Below, one piece after another: positions 44,786-56,714 of a DNA stretch of 64,000 nt (positions are counted from its first letter, which is position 1; every line of letters starts with the position of its first letter). A model generated the notes under the pieces. That model saw nothing but the letters and a program-made list of their open reading frames with translations. It searched no databases and was not told the DNA's origin. Location: the NCBI RefSeq assembly GCF_963169125.1, contig NC_084801.1:116215061-116279060 (forward strand), given 5' to 3'. The position numbers and the translations under genes were made by a program. This DNA comes from Humulus lupulus. Its lineage: Eukaryota > Streptophyta > Magnoliopsida > Rosales > Cannabaceae.

Positions 44786-46234
44786 TTACTTACCAAAAAA
44801 ATTCGGATACCGAGCTTGCATGTCCTCCTCCAACTCCCACGTTGCCTCCCGTTCAGAACTATTACTCCATAGGACTTTGACTATCGGAATACTTTTGGAC
44901 CACAACTGCTTCATCCCTCTATCTAGGATGCTAACTGGTCGTTCCTCATAACTCAAGTTTTTCTGGAGTGCTATTGTATCGTACTTGAGGACGTGAGATG
45001 GGTCTGACACATACTTTCATAGCATCAAGATATGGAACACATTGTGACTATCTGCTAGAGCTGGCGGTAGGGATAATCTATATGCAACTGCTCCCACTTT
45101 GTCCAATATCTCAAAAGGACCTATAAATTGGGGACTAAGCTTGCCTTTCTTTCCAAACTGCTTTACTCCTTTCATAGGAGATATTCTTAGGAAGACTTGA
45201 TCTCAGACCCTAAATTCCACATCACGCCGCTTGGCATCCGCATAAATTTTCTGACGGCTTTGAGCAACGAGCATACGATTTCTAATTAGCGCTACTGCTT
45301 CCCGAGCTTTTCTAACAGCTTCGGGACCAAGAAGTTGCCTTTCTCCTACCCTATCCTAGTGTAACGGCGACCGACACCTTCTTCCATAAAGTAACTCATA
45401 AGGCACCATCCCGATCGTTGACTGGTAGCTATTGTTGTAGGAGAATTCTATCAGCAGCAAATACTTACTCCATGATCCTTCGAAATCAAGTACACAAGCG
45501 CGCAACATATCTTCTAAAATCTGTATGGTGCGCTCAGAATGACCGTCTATCTGAGGATGAAATGTTGTACTAAGACTTAACTTAGTACCCATGGCTTGCT
45601 GTAAGCTTCCCCAAAATCTCGATGTAAACACCGATCCTCTATCGGATACTATTGTCTTAGGGATTCCATGCAACCATACTATTTCTTGGACATAAATGTC
45701 TGCGTATTGATCTACTGTGTATGAAGTCTTAATAGGCAGGAAATGAGCTGACTTGGTTAGTCTATCTACTACTACCCAAGCTGAATCATGCTGCTTACTT
45801 GTTCATGGCAAACCCATCACGAAATCCATGGCTATATCGTCCCATTTCCATTTTGGTATGCTAAGTGGTTGCAATAAGCCTGCAGGCTGCTGATGTTCTA
45901 CTTTCACTTGATGGCATACTAAACATTTAGACACAAATTCCGCTATATCCTTCTTCATTCCTGGCCACCAATATATTTCCTTGATGTCGTGAGTCATCTT
46001 GGTCGACGATGGGTGAACTGGGTATGGGGTACTGTGCGCTTCTTCTAAAATCTTCATCATAATCCTTTGATCTTTTGGCACGCATACCCAATCCTTATAT
46101 CTCAATAACCCTTGACTTGATATTGAGAAATCTGTGGCCTTCCCTTCTCTAACTGCATCCATATGTGCTACTAATGTGTCATCATGCCCTTGCCCGATCT
46201 GTATATCTTCTAACAGACTTGACTGGATAGACAA
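44786..46234 (-). pseudogene. pol (IN-CHD): TE10 integrase and chromodomain
   Basis: Zinc finger: HSTPYPVHPSSTKMTHDIKE...CLVCHQV (about 45900-46050). Core: VDRLTKSAHFLP (about 45735-45765), IVSDRGSVFTSRFW (about 45615-45660) and QIDGHSERTIQ, with D, D and E retained. C-terminal part: GPFEILDKVG-like sequence (about 45100), then the chromodomain LSYEERPVSILDRGMK and IVKVLWSNSSEREATWELEE (44800-44960). Stops at about 45356 and 45803 and around 45200-45350 break it. The chromodomain end PNFFGK is intact. Confidence 0.87.
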
Positions 46235-46640
46235 GTTAGCCAGCTTACCGATGACTACTTCTATTCCGGCACTTATCAGCTCCTGCTATAACGGATTTTC
46301 TATTCCGACCAGTGTTGCTAGACTTCCATAACTCTTCCTACTTAGCGCATCAGCAACTACGTTTTCCTTTCCCAAGTGGTATAGGATTTCGCAGTCATAA
46401 TCCTTTACTAGTTCTAACCACCTGCGCTGCCTCATGTTGAGCTCCTTCTGAGTGAAGAAATACTTTAAGCTTTTGTGGTCCGTATAAATCTCACACCGTT
46501 CTCCGTAAAGATAATGGAGCCAGATTTTCAACGCAAAGACCATCGCTGCCAACTCCATATCATGTGTTGGATAGTGTTGCTCATACTCCTTCAGCTGCCT
46601 TGAGGCGTAGGCTATCACCTTGTCATTCTACATCAGCACG
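46235..46640 (-). pseudogene. pol (RH): TE10 RNase H
   Basis: [20 protein letters not shown], then [40 protein letters not shown] and [15 protein letters not shown]. The frame is 110 codons. A TAG at about 46628 breaks it from the upstream part of RNase H. Motifs match the gypsy RNase H of the other chromoviruses here. Confidence 0.87.
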
Positions 46641-46768
46641 CAACCCAACCCTTGCTTCGACGCATCACAGTAGACTACAAACTTGTTGTTGGGTGTCGGT
46701 ACATAAAGTACTGGTGCTGAGCACAACTTATCTTTAAGGAACTGGAAGCTCTCTTCACACTTATCAGT

Positions 46769-47752
46769 CTAGTTAAACCTCTGCTGTTTCCGGGTCAGAT
46801 TGGTGAGCGGAGTGGCTATCTTAGAAAAGATTTCTACAAACCTCCGATAATAACTTGCTAATCCCAGAAAGCTTCTTACCTCTGATGCGTTCTTTGGTCT
46901 TGGCCAATCCTTCACAGCCTCTACCTTAGATGGGTCTACTACAACTCCGTCCTTGGATACAATGTGCCTGAGGAATTCTACTTGCGAAAGCCAAAATTCG
47001 CACTTCTTGAACTTGGTGTAGAGTTGATGCTCCTTTAGTCGCAACAAAACAAACCTTAAATGCTCCTCATGCTTGTTTGCGTCCTTTGAGTACACCAAGA
47101 TATCATCAATGAACACTACGATGAATTTATCCAAGTATTCCTTGAAGACCCTATTCATTAAATCCATAAATGTGATTGGAGCATTGGTAAGACCGAAAGA
47201 CATAACTAAAAACTTGTAATGCCCATAATGATTTCTAAAGGTTGTCTTGGGAATATCCTTTTCCCGTACCTTGAGATGATGATACCCAGACCATAAATCG
47301 ATCTTTGAGAATACAGTCGCTCCTCGGAGTTGATCAAACAAGTCGTCAATTTGGGGTAATGGGTACTTATTCTTAATCTTCACCTTATTCAGCTCGCGGT
47401 AATCTATACACATCCTCATACTTCCGTCCTTCTTCTTCATAAATGGAACCGTTGCTCCCCATGGCGAATGGCTTGGTCTAATGAAACCCAAGTCTAGGAG
47501 TTCTTGTAGCTGCGTCTTTAACTCCTTGAGTTCAGTAGGTGCCATTCGGTATGATGCCTTGGAGATAGGCTCGGTGTTCGGTACTAATTCGATTGTGAAG
47601 TCAATTTCCCGAGTCGTTGGCAATCCTGGCAAGTCGTCGAGAAATACTTCTGGGAATTCATTCACAATGCGAACCTCGCCAACCTTAAGTGGTGTTTCCT
47701 TTACCACATCTGTGACGCTGGCTAAGTATACTTGACATCCTTTTTCTATCAT
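46769..47752 (-). pseudogene. pol (RT): TE10 reverse transcriptase
   Basis: A 327-codon frame with the whole RT: linker ([20 protein letters not shown]), [60 protein letters not shown], the catalytic [12 protein letters not shown] (about 47090-47125), then [16 protein letters not shown] and [13 protein letters not shown]. The catalytic FIDD is intact. A TAG at 46769-46771 ends it just before RNase H. One of the best preserved RT domains in the window. Confidence 0.92.
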
Positions 47753-48150
47753 TCACTAGGCTTTGAGATCTGATATAAGCGGTGTGCATAGTTCTTAAAC
47801 TTGTCCCAAAAAGGACAGTCTCTGGCCGTCAGGAGTCTCGAACGTCACTTTCTTGCATCTGAAGTCGATGGTTGCGCCATGCCTTGCTAACCAGTCCATG
47901 CCTAGTATCATGTCGAAGTCTTTGATCTCTAGTTCTATCATGTCTCCTTCTAATCCTACGTCCTCAATCTTGATTGGTACGCCTCGTACTATCCCTGATG
48001 ATAGAACTACTTTTCCCGAAGGCAACTCTGTTACAAACCTATTACTAAATCTTTCACAAGGTTTGTCTAGTTTTTCTATCATTCCTAACGAGATATACGA
48101 ATGAGTGGCTCCTGAATCAAATAATATAGAACATACATTATTGAGGATAG
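47753..48150 (-). pseudogene. pol (PR): TE10 protease
   Basis: The active site reads ILFDSGATHSYISLGMIEKL at about 48075-48130. IKDFDMILGMDWLARHGATIDF and KKVTFETPDGQ follow to 47795. Stops around 47755-47795 separate it from RT. Retropepsin-like; DSGA intact. Confidence 0.86.
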
Positions 48151-49384
48151 AAACCTAACCTGTGACCACTTTATTGCTAGCATCAGCTTCTCCTTGGGTT
48201 AAGGCAAATACCCTGGCAGGAACCATCTTGTCTTCCTTTTTCCCTTCTGGCTTGAGCTGGGGATATTCTCTCTTCTGGTGTCCTTCCTGACCACAATTGA
48301 AGCATCCATTAGTGTTCGCATGACATTCACGAGGATGTTTCTTTTGGCACTTGGCACATTGCGGGTATTCTACATAACCCGGCCTATTCCCTCCATTGTT
48401 CGTTCGTGCCCTTTTATCTTTGTCAAACTTCTTGTTGTCATGATGCTTTCTTTTCTGACCATTGTTGTTGCTGGACTAAGTGTTGTTGTTGTGGTTGTTG
48501 TTACGACCAGTCTGAGGTTGATTTGGCTATTTAGGCTCAGGCTTACTGGCCTCCTCTTTACTAATATTCGCTTGAAGCCTTTCTACTTTTATTGTCGTTT
48601 CTAGAACATCAGCATAGGTAGTATTTCCTGGGTTTTCTAGCTTAACCCCTAGCTCAATCTTCGGTTGAATTCCTTTAACGAACTTGGTCACCCTAAGAAA
48701 GTCAGTTGGAACCATTTCCGGTGCAAACTTGGCTAATCGGTTGAACTGCCAAGCATATTCTGCCACTAATAAACTCCCTTGCTTCAGACCAATGAACTCC
48801 TCAACTCTTGAAGCGATGAATGCCGAATTGTAGTAATTTTTGTGGAACAACTCCACAAATCTGGTCCAAGTCATTGTGGCAACATCGTGAGTCTGGTGAA
48901 CTAAGTCCCACCATATTCTACCATCTTTCTTGACCAGAGATGAAACGCAGGAAATGTGGTCTGCGTTGCCGAGGTTCATGTGCGCTAGGATCGACTCCAC
49001 ATTTCTGAGCCATTCTTCTGCCTCAAGGGGTCTGTTGTCCCTTCAAATTTCAGAGCATGTTGCTTACGAAACCGCTCATAAATTGGCCCCATGTGCTGAG
49101 CTGGGTATGGCGCATAGTTCTCCATTGGGCATCCCCCATATGGACCAACTTGATGGGGTGCTGGGGCCATTTGCTGAGGCTGTGGTTACGGCAGAGGCGG
49201 AGGCTGAGTCTGAGGCTGAGCCTGTTGTCGGTGTTGCTGCAGTAATTCCTCAACTTGTTGTCGCAGTCTGGAAATTTCTGCAGTGTTGTCAACTGGCGGC
49301 GGCGGCGCATTTCAGTTGGCAGTAGCACGCACTCCCCTTCTGCGAACTGGAGGGGCTTCATTTGATGCAAACCAAGGTGCTGGA
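48151..49384 (-). pseudogene. gag: TE10 gag
   Basis: N-terminal residues from about 49380: RRRGVRATAN, then a coiled coil ISRLRQQVEELLQQHRQQAQ, a P/Q-rich stretch, YERFRKQHALKFEGTTDP (about 49080), SSLVKKDGRIWWDLVHQTH (about 48900), LAKFAPEMVPTDF and TYADVLETTIKVERLQ to 48527. A zinc knuckle is at about 48275-48330: CFNCGQEGHQKREY, where the last Cys is Tyr. Stops at about 49200 and 49310 and a frameshift near 49020 break the frame. Confidence 0.83.
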
Positions 49385-50176
49385 CATGCTGATCATACAT
49401 GTGGGAATGGAGTTGGATTTTCACTAGACCCTTTGTCACTTCCTAGTGGCCCAATTACAAGACTTAGTGCCAAGCGTTTCAAGGAAGCACTAAATGGGTT
49501 AATCCAAGAGAATTGGGCTGATTCTAAAAAGACCAAGATGGACTCAAATAATAATCAAGGCTTAGTCCATGTCATCAAAGCAAGTGAAGAGGCTAATTAA
49601 CATCCAAAAACGTAATCAGCATGGTTTAGTCATTAAAGGGCATGAATTTGATGAGTTTCAAGGATATTAAATAGGGGAATGCCAGTGGCCTTGGCTGGTT
49701 ATGTTAATGCATTGAAATTAGTCATTTAAGTGATTTTTGGCTGCCTTTTGAAGTCCAAAATGCCTAAAAACGTGGGGAGTTATTATTTTTATGTTTGTGT
49801 TGCTTTTAAGGCTGAATTATGACTTTTCCTATTCTTGGAGGATTGTTCCAAGTATATATAGGGGTTTTATGAACATTGTAAGACATGATGTTTTGGAGAG
49901 ATATTATTATTATTGTGAGGTGTGTTCCTCTTTGTTCTTGAAAGAACTCTTGAACTTATCAAGTTAATCTTGTGGCGTTCAAACAACCAAACTTATCACC
50001 TTGATCCTTGAGATATTCTTAGGTTTCCTGGTGTGGCATTTTTAATCCTTTGTAGTCTTGGTTTTCATCTAATTAGGTGACGGGTCAAGGCTCAACAAAT
50101 CTTGTCTACACGATCTTGGGGTTCCAAACCTTCATTGTTATTGGGTTTCATCACAATTGTTGGTGAGGTTCATATC
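49385..50176 (+). mobile_element. TE11, 3' end of a plus-strand gypsy element (end of ORF plus LTR)
   Basis: The plus-strand frame reads SLPSGPITRLSAKRFKEAL and GLIQENWADSKK (about 49425-49520), ending at 49600. GPxTRxRAKRxxxAL is a well-known stretch near the ORF end of one group of plant gypsy elements. Noncoding LTR-like sequence follows and ends GGTTCATATCA at 50176, exactly where TE12 coding sequence starts. The left boundary is approximate. The rest of the element is absent. Confidence 0.6.
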
Positions 50177-50199
50177 ATCATTGCTCTCAGGGGAGGCAA

Positions 50200-52770
50200 A
50201 ATTGAATGTCCGAAGTGTCCTCTTTGGTGAAAGTGATAGGCTGGGATTCAACTCTCTGTTGTTTTGGTGCTCGCGGTTCAGGCACATAGGGAGATCCATC
50301 TCCCATTTTTAGCTATTGGACATACCTCTTCTGAGCATTTCTGCCTGACCCTGCAAAGTGTGGTCCCCCGATGATGGTTATTACGTCTTCTCCATCAATT
50401 GCGGGAGGTCGATTATCCTCCCTCGCAAGTGGTGCGCAACTTGTTGGGCTAGTTGAGTCGGAGCTGCCTTTTGACCAGGCAAAGCCTCAACTAGATTCTA
50501 GTTTCAAACGTACTGTCCGAGGTAGCCTCTTCAGATCAACCCTTCGATCTCTTCTTTTAATTGTCTGCATTCATCATTTGTATGACCCAGGTCCCTGTGG
50601 AATCTATAGAACTTGTTTGAATCCCTCTTGGTTCTCTGATGTCGCATTGCATCGGGTCGTCTAAAGGGTACCTGATTCTCATTCATGACAAATATATTCT
50701 CCTGAGTATCTGTGATCTTGGTATATATTGTATAAATGGAGAAATTTTTATCTCCTTTCTTTTTCTTACTCCCATCAGCCTCAGGGTTGTTCCCTTCATT
50801 ATTCTTTCTCTTAGAAGAATTGTCTACTAAGGGTTGTGTTATGGAGGGCATAGCCGAGGTAGTGGCTGAGTTAATGTTTGTCATTGTAGTTATTGAGGAC
50901 GGAGGAGTCAATTTAAGTGCCAATCTTGCCTCCTCTACATTGACAAACCTCTGGGCCCGAGTGGTGAATTCAGTTATTGTCCTCACATGCTTCCTTTGCA
51001 TGTCATCCCAAAGAGGACTTCTTGGCAATACTCCAGCTCGTACTGCCATAAGATGTTCATTGTCGTCAACATTGCGAGCTTGGGCCGCCTCTATATTGAA
51101 CCTCGCCAGGTAGCTCTTCAGTGATTCACCAGGTTGTTTTCTAACATTCGTTAAGGTGGAAGCCTCGTGCTTGATACTCTTCGCAGCTTGGACCTGCTTC
51201 TTGAACTCCTTAGACAATTGATCCCAAGACGAGATCGAGTGTCTTCGAAATTTGTCAAACCAATTCTTTTCTGGTCTAGTGAGTGTGGTTTTGAAGATTA
51301 TACATCTAAGCTCATATCCAATGTTGTTGGCTCGCATCACGGTATTAAACGTGCTCAGGTGGCTGCTTGGGTCGGTAGTCCCATCGTAGGGCGCCACATG
51401 AGGTATCTTGAAACCATTGGGGAATGTTGTGTTTAAGATAAGGGGAGAAAAAGGCTTAAGCTCCTCATCGAACTCATAGGCCTTTTCTTTATTTTTCCCT
51501 TCTAGAAGGAGCCTAAACGCTTCCTCAAGTTGGTTCATTCTTTCCTGAACCAAATCCACCAGAGGGGGAGCTTGCGCTACTGTGACTTGGTTGTTGTTCG
51601 TAGGAACTCCAGATCCTTGTCGCAATATAGGGTTGGATTGATTTCCATATACTCATTGTAGAGGCTCCCTCTGGGCATTTAAGTGTGCCCTCAAGTCCGG
51701 GTTTGGCTGATAAAACTGCCTGTGAAGCTTGTTCAGGTGGTCCCGAAGATCAGGATAACCATTCAAATAGTTATCTTAATACCTAGGTTTGGTGTTATAA
51801 ACACTCACCAACCTGCTGGAATCTTGACTTCCATCACGAAAATTTCCTACGACTGTTGTGAGATTTGATTGCGAGGTGGGTTATTCACATACATCCTAAT
51901 TCTGGTTGCATGTGACCTCGATACATAACTCTTAGATGGTTTGGGTTGTCTAGCCTGTCTATGCTCCTAATGTACCCCCAGTGGGACCTCGCGTTCTCCC
52001 CTATGTCCAGGTTGAGCATGACAGTTACTGTCCCGGATACCGCTTCTAGGAATTTAAGAAGGCTACTGAGGCACTCTCTCCCCAGCTTGATTTTCGCTGG
52101 AGATTGTTGGGGTACACCCCGAGCTTGGGAGGGGTGTCTGATTGGTGTTGGAGGATGCCTAATTGGAGACGGTGGTAGCCTTTCATTGTTTATCCTCATA
52201 GGATCAGGGTTATTATTATTCCCAGTAGGTCTTGGGTTATCATTCCGAGCTACTAGGGGAGCTCGGTTATTCTCAGGGTCTGCGAGAATGTCCCTAGCGG
52301 GGTTGTTCCTGGCAGGGTTTCATGATGACACCCTGGGCAGGTTGTCTCCAGCACTTTCCCTAGGCCTCGATTGAGCCTGTTGGGCCCTTTGTTCGGCTAT
52401 CCTAGTAGTCGTACTTCCTTGAGGTAGCCCCCTAGTCCTCTGCGGGCGTGCCTGGGTTTCAGCGGCTCATCTTGCCATCTTCTCATTTAGTCGCGTTGCC
52501 TTGGCTAACTGTTCATGCAACCTCAAATTTTTGAGCTCAACTACTGGCACATATCTCTCTCAATTGTAATAATCCTACTCATTAGGTCTAGAACTTTGAC
52601 CAGGCCATTCTCTGGGAGACGATGAGGCACTCTCCTCATTGGGACTCTGATCCACGGTTGGTTGTTTGCCAGGTCTTCGAGGATGCTCCTCAGTTCATTG
52701 AGTATTTTCCTAAGGGATTTGGGGAAATGGTTGCCCACTGGTTCAAGGAATGTTCAAGGCAGCCATTGTT
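50200..52770 (-). pseudogene. gag: TE12 gag and start of protease region
   Basis: The N-terminal part (52770-51630) is broken into several frames, with a P/R-rich linker (PPSPIRHPPTPIRHPS). The 364-codon frame 51625-50531 holds the gag core: FKIPHVAPYDGTTDPSSHLS, NWFDKFRRHSISSWDQLSKE, LKSYLARFNIEAAQARNVDD, and a zinc finger where the first Cys is Tyr (FYRFHRDLGHTNDEC). After 50531, stops intervene and the protease-region codons run to about 50200. Compared with TE2 the core is intact apart from the finger. Confidence 0.88.
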
Positions 52771-52816
52771 GCTAAGCGGGAAGCTTTGTGTTAAATGGTA
52801 AGAAGAATTTCTTAAT

Positions 52817-52835
52817 GCTCTCAATGAATGCACCA
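52817..52835 (-). other. TE12 primer-binding site candidate
   Basis: Minus-strand TGGTGCATTCATTGAGAGC beside the LTR; as in TE1 and TE2. Confidence 0.62.
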
Positions 52836-52838
52836 AAC

Positions 52839-53145
52839 TGTTGATGTCATTTTTCATCAAATTAATTATGTAGAGCAATTAAACAATTAATTATGAAGAA
52901 AAAAAAAGAAAGAGATTTTTACGTGGTTCAGCAGTTAAAATCTGCCTTCGTCCACAAGTCACTTTTATGAAAGTAAGTGTTAAAGCTTCAAGAAAAAGCA
53001 ATTTTTACAAAGCGTTTCTCCGTACAAAATTGTGTGTGAATACAAATGACCAGATCCAGGTTATTTATAGACCTTGTTACAAGAATACATTCTCATAAGT
53101 TTAGGGAAGTTACAACATGTATTCTTATTTAAGTTCAAATGAATA

Positions 53146-53184
<39 letters not shown>

Positions 53185-53497
53185 CTTCTCCGTATATATG
53201 TATTTAATGCGTCTTCGAGCTTAATCACTGCCTCAATGCGTTTTCGAGATCACTCAAAGCCTCGAACCCACCATTCCAGTTATCACCACCTCCTTGATTA
53301 ATTAATCTTTCGAACTCACCTCTTGGGGGAGACTAACGCTTCGAGCCTGCAACTCATGCTTGAGCATTGATGTCGTAGCTATGGAACTTCGTGACAATTT
53401 GTACAAGTATAATGCTAACACTTGTTAATCCTGAGCTTACACTATATGAACCTACATGTCAAGGTTGTTTATTTATTCTCAAAATTTGGGTGTAACA
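52839..53497 (-). repeat. TE12 5' LTR
   Basis: 659 bases, TGTTACACCCAAATTTTG at 53497 to ATCAACA at 52839 on the minus strand. TATA-like CTATAAATAA lies at about 53061-53070. It contains a (TAA)n run (53151-53180). The stem-forming inner end is like that of TE2. Confidence 0.82.
53151..53180. repeat. (TAA)n microsatellite
   Basis: Ten near-perfect units inside the TE12 LTR. Confidence 0.92.
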
Positions 53498-53946
53498 ACT
53501 TACAACCTTAAAAATGCTTCCATCTATTGTAGGAGCTTGCGTTAGTGTAAGAGATCAGTTTGACTGAGGTCATGTAATTTCTCAACTGTTAAATTTTGGT
53601 TGTACAAGAAGATTGTCACAATTGAAGGGTTTGTCTTCAATATGTTTTTTTAAGTTTTTAAAGAGGAGGTTTTTCCTGTGTATATAAAGGTTGTGTTGCA
53701 CATGTTTCAGTTTGTGTGTAAGGAAAAAATAACTTATTTCTTTTTCCTTTTGGATTGATTTAGAGTTAATTGATATGTGCTTAGTATTTACTTATATAGT
53801 TTGATAGTGGTACCCCAAAATGTTACTTGTTATTTATATTTTGGCTTCCAATTGGTTGAGGCATATAAAATTGTGTTGGTTGCTTGTTTCATTTTTTCTT
53901 TTTGTTGTTGGTTTTTAAATGGATTTCAATGTAGTTGGTTAGTGTT
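53498..53946. other. Noncoding spacer
   Basis: About 450 bases, AT-rich. GTGTATATAAAGGTTGTG at about 53676 looks like a TATA box with downstream leader, so this could be part of an old LTR, but no ends are visible. Confidence 0.35.
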
Positions 53947-56117
53947 CACTACACCAAAATACCCATTTTGTGTCAGTTGAACGCGCCAGTCAACTGTCAG
54001 TCAATGCAGTTGATTGACGCCGTTGACCGAGATGTTACATTTGTGGCAGTTGGAAATTGCCACAAATGAAAGAGTATTTGTGTAGTTGTAGCACTGGCAC
54101 CGTTATTGGGGAATATTTGCACCATTGGCCTGATGACGCTATTAAGGGGAGCGTTAGCATTAGCTAGGCATTGATGCTAATGTCTTGGCCTAGAAATTAA
54201 CCCATCTCATCGTTCCCAAGCCCTTATTTCCCCTAAAATGAAAAAAACTGCAACTATGTTTTCTCTCAAAGAACCAACGACGACTCCAGCATTTTCCCTC
54301 ATTTAGGTGAGTTTTTTTTTCTTCAATTTTAAGGTTAAATAATGATTTATATATGTTTATGAACCTTATATGTAGTGTATTTTTTTTAGTTTTTTGTGTA
54401 GATTTTAGATTCTTTGAAAACCTAATATACTTCTTAGTTATATGTGGTTTGCTACTTCAATATCCCACATTACCACAAGTAAGTGCAATTATATTAATTT
54501 TTATAAATCGAATTTAATTTTTGTGATTTTATTTATGAATTAGTTATATTTCATATTTTTTTAAAATTTTTGTTAGTTTTATATTGATGATTATGTAATT
54601 GTTTTAGGTTTAAACTTTGTATTTAGTATTTTATTTTTTTAGAATATTTTTATTATAATGTCTTTATTTTTTGTTAACTTTTTTTTTATAATTTAATTTT
54701 GGGTTTAAGTGGTTAAATGGGTATATATATATATATATTAAATTATGTATTTTATTTAAGTTCCACTTTATTATTTATTTAGTTTGAATATTTTTAGTAA
54801 ATTTTTCTTCATATTTTGTTAACTTTTTCAACTTTTTTTAAAATTTAATTTTGGGTTAAAGTGTTTAAATGGGTATATATATACTAAATTATGTGTTTTC
54901 TTTAAGTTACACTTTATTATTTATTTAGTTAGAATATTATTAGTATATTTTTTTATATATTTTGTGATCTTTTTTCTTTTCTTTTTTTTATTTATTGGTA
55001 TCTTTGAATATGTTTTTTGTTGATGAATTTGTTGGTGATCAACTTTGAAGGATTTTCGGACGAAAATGTGAATTTACTTAATTAATTTACAATTTCGTTC
55101 GTAACTTACATCTGGATAAATATTAATATTTTGTGCAGGGCATTGGATCAATATGATACACACCAAAGAGAAAAATAGTCTATTAGACTAAAAGTTTGTG
55201 TTCCTAAAGTAAGTATATTATTGCTTACCTTATTAAAGTTTTGGACATATTTTTATTATATAAATTTGCTAAATATGATACTCACATTTGGATAACTATG
55301 TTGTAATAGTGTCGAAACTAAACTAGGCCTACCGAGTGTGGCTATTACATTATGAAGTTGCTAGGGAATTGATTTCGTAGCCTAGACCGAAGACCTACTT
55401 GAAAAATGAGGTATTACTTTACCCTTTAAATTTAATTTAAACTAACGCTTATGATTTTATTTGAATGTTATAACTTATTATTTTAAATATTTCTTATTTT
55501 GTTCACGAATACGGCTCCATATACGGTTAACGAAATCAATGAGATACGAGATGAGTGGGTTGGATCAATTTTGGCGTATCTCAGTTAGCACACGAGGAAG
55601 TTGCTGAGGACTTTTTAGTTTAAGTGTATTAACTTAGAAATTTAGAATACAATAGTTATAACTATATACATTAATTAACTTGGAAATCTGAATTACTTTT
55701 GTACATTTAATCACAAATGTTAACTATATACAAATGTTTTTCTGTTTCTGCTATTGTTTTTTTAATCAAACATGTCAAGGGAATTAGCATAAACATTTGC
55801 AATTTCCCTTGTTAAAACATTATGTGAAAGTTCCTAACTGACGATTTTTTTTTGTTTTTTTTAACGTTTGTGGCAATTGGGAACTGACGCAAACTTGCTT
55901 AGCATTTGTGTTAGTTCCCAACTGTCACAAATGTAGCATTTGTGGCAGTAAGCATTTGCGTCAGTGGAGAACTGCCACAAATGCTACGTTTGTGACAATT
56001 TTCTACTAACGCAAATGCTAAGTAGGATTGCGTTGGGATTCCACGTCACTTTTAAAATTAACGCAAAAAATTAATTGTGGCAGTTGGAAACTATCACAAA
56101 TGACCTTTTTTGTAGTA
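53947..56117. mobile_element. TE13, non-autonomous CACTA (En/Spm) element
   Basis: The left end is CACTACACCAAAATACCC (53947). The right end, on the minus strand from 56117, is TACTACAAAAAAGGTC, where the first C is now T. Both ends carry many subterminal copies of TTTGTGGCAGTT / AACTGCCACAAA in both directions (54030-54070 and 55860-56100), the standard CACTA signature bound by TnpA-like proteins. The interior (about 54300-55850) is AT-rich with no transposase. The 3-base target copies (GTT left, ATA right) do not match, so the right flank has changed. Confidence 0.82.
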
Positions 56118-56510
56118 ATATTTTGTTATTAAAGGTACGAGGTTACTTTTTGTTCTCTGCCTTTAATATGTTTATCCACAAAATTAACTTAGTTTAGGAA
56201 AAAACTATAAACTATGAAAAATCTAAAACAATCTATATTTATGAAGAAAAAGAGCCACATAATTTTTTTTCAACTTTACGGCTTTCAATCTTTTGTCTCA
56301 CTATCGGAGGATATGTAGCTTTCGGTGTTTCTATTTTCTTCAGTGTTGCCGATGTTCTCTGGAGTTGCTAGCTAGGCCTCCTTTGGTTCTTCATCATTGT
56401 GTTCTGCACAATTGATACCTGGATAGAGCTCTTTGGTCTAATGGTAGTTGTGCAAAAATCTTCTTCGTCATTGCCAAAGTCATAATTGAATAAGCATAGT
56501 GAGTACCAAC
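56118..56510. other. Non-TE spacer with a possible minus-strand exon
   Basis: This sequence lies between the CACTA element and the TE14 solo LTR. The part 56371-56505 is open on the minus strand and continues across the TE14 target site (see 60008-60097). A stretch at about 56195-56255 (ATATTTATGAAGAAAAA) resembles the right end of the Mutator-like element at 11365-11404. Confidence 0.4.
56371..56505 (-). other. Possible host exon, downstream half, split by TE14
   Basis: A 45-codon open stretch reading YSLCLFNYDFGNDEEDFC and on to a TAG at 56368-56370. It is in frame with 30 codons at 60008-60097 once the solo LTR and one CCAAC copy are removed. Asp/Glu/Asn-rich. A CAG|GTATCA donor-like site lies inside it (about 56413-56420). 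I do not recognise the protein. No start codon is visible in the joined frame, so it would be an internal exon, a pseudogene or chance. Confidence 0.3.
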
Positions 56511-56714
56511 TGTAATGTCCCAAAATTCCTAACAAGGCTTAGTGCCTTGATTAGTTTGTCGGGAGGTTATAATTGGATTTATCTATGATATTTATGATTT
56601 TATTGAATTTTTATATGTGAATATGTGAATTATATGAGTTATATTATGATATGATTGTTTATGCATGTGTATGAGTATTAAATGTGCTTATAGGCCCGTT
56701 TACGTTAAAAAGGG

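Larger units (their letters stand above)
44786..49384 (-). mobile_element. TE10 internal region, chromovirus (Tekay-like)
   Basis: Minus strand: gag, PR, RT, RNase H, IN and chromodomain, followed by the 3' LTR. The 5' LTR and primer site are missing; the break at about 49385 meets a plus-strand gypsy scrap (TE11). Its proteins are visibly more distant from TE3, TE6, TE8 and TE9 than those are from each other, so it is another family. Confidence 0.85.
50177..53497 (-). mobile_element. TE12, TAT-like gypsy element: 5' LTR and gag only
   Basis: Minus strand: LTR (53497-52839), primer site (52835-52817), gag, and the first codons of the protease region (GDGSPYVPEPRAPK...DIQF), cut at about 50177 by TE11. 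Closest to TE2 in this window. Pol is missing. Confidence 0.85.

Noticed and set aside
48278..48604. Val/Leu-rich 108-codon plus-strand frame
   Set aside because: Shadow of the TE10 gag zinc-knuckle region on the minus strand (Asn/Gln/His-rich codons read backward).
53777..53980. 67-codon hydrophobic frame that looks like a membrane peptide
   Set aside because: AT-rich DNA gives Leu/Phe/Ile/Val-rich frames by chance; the frame runs across the CACTA end.
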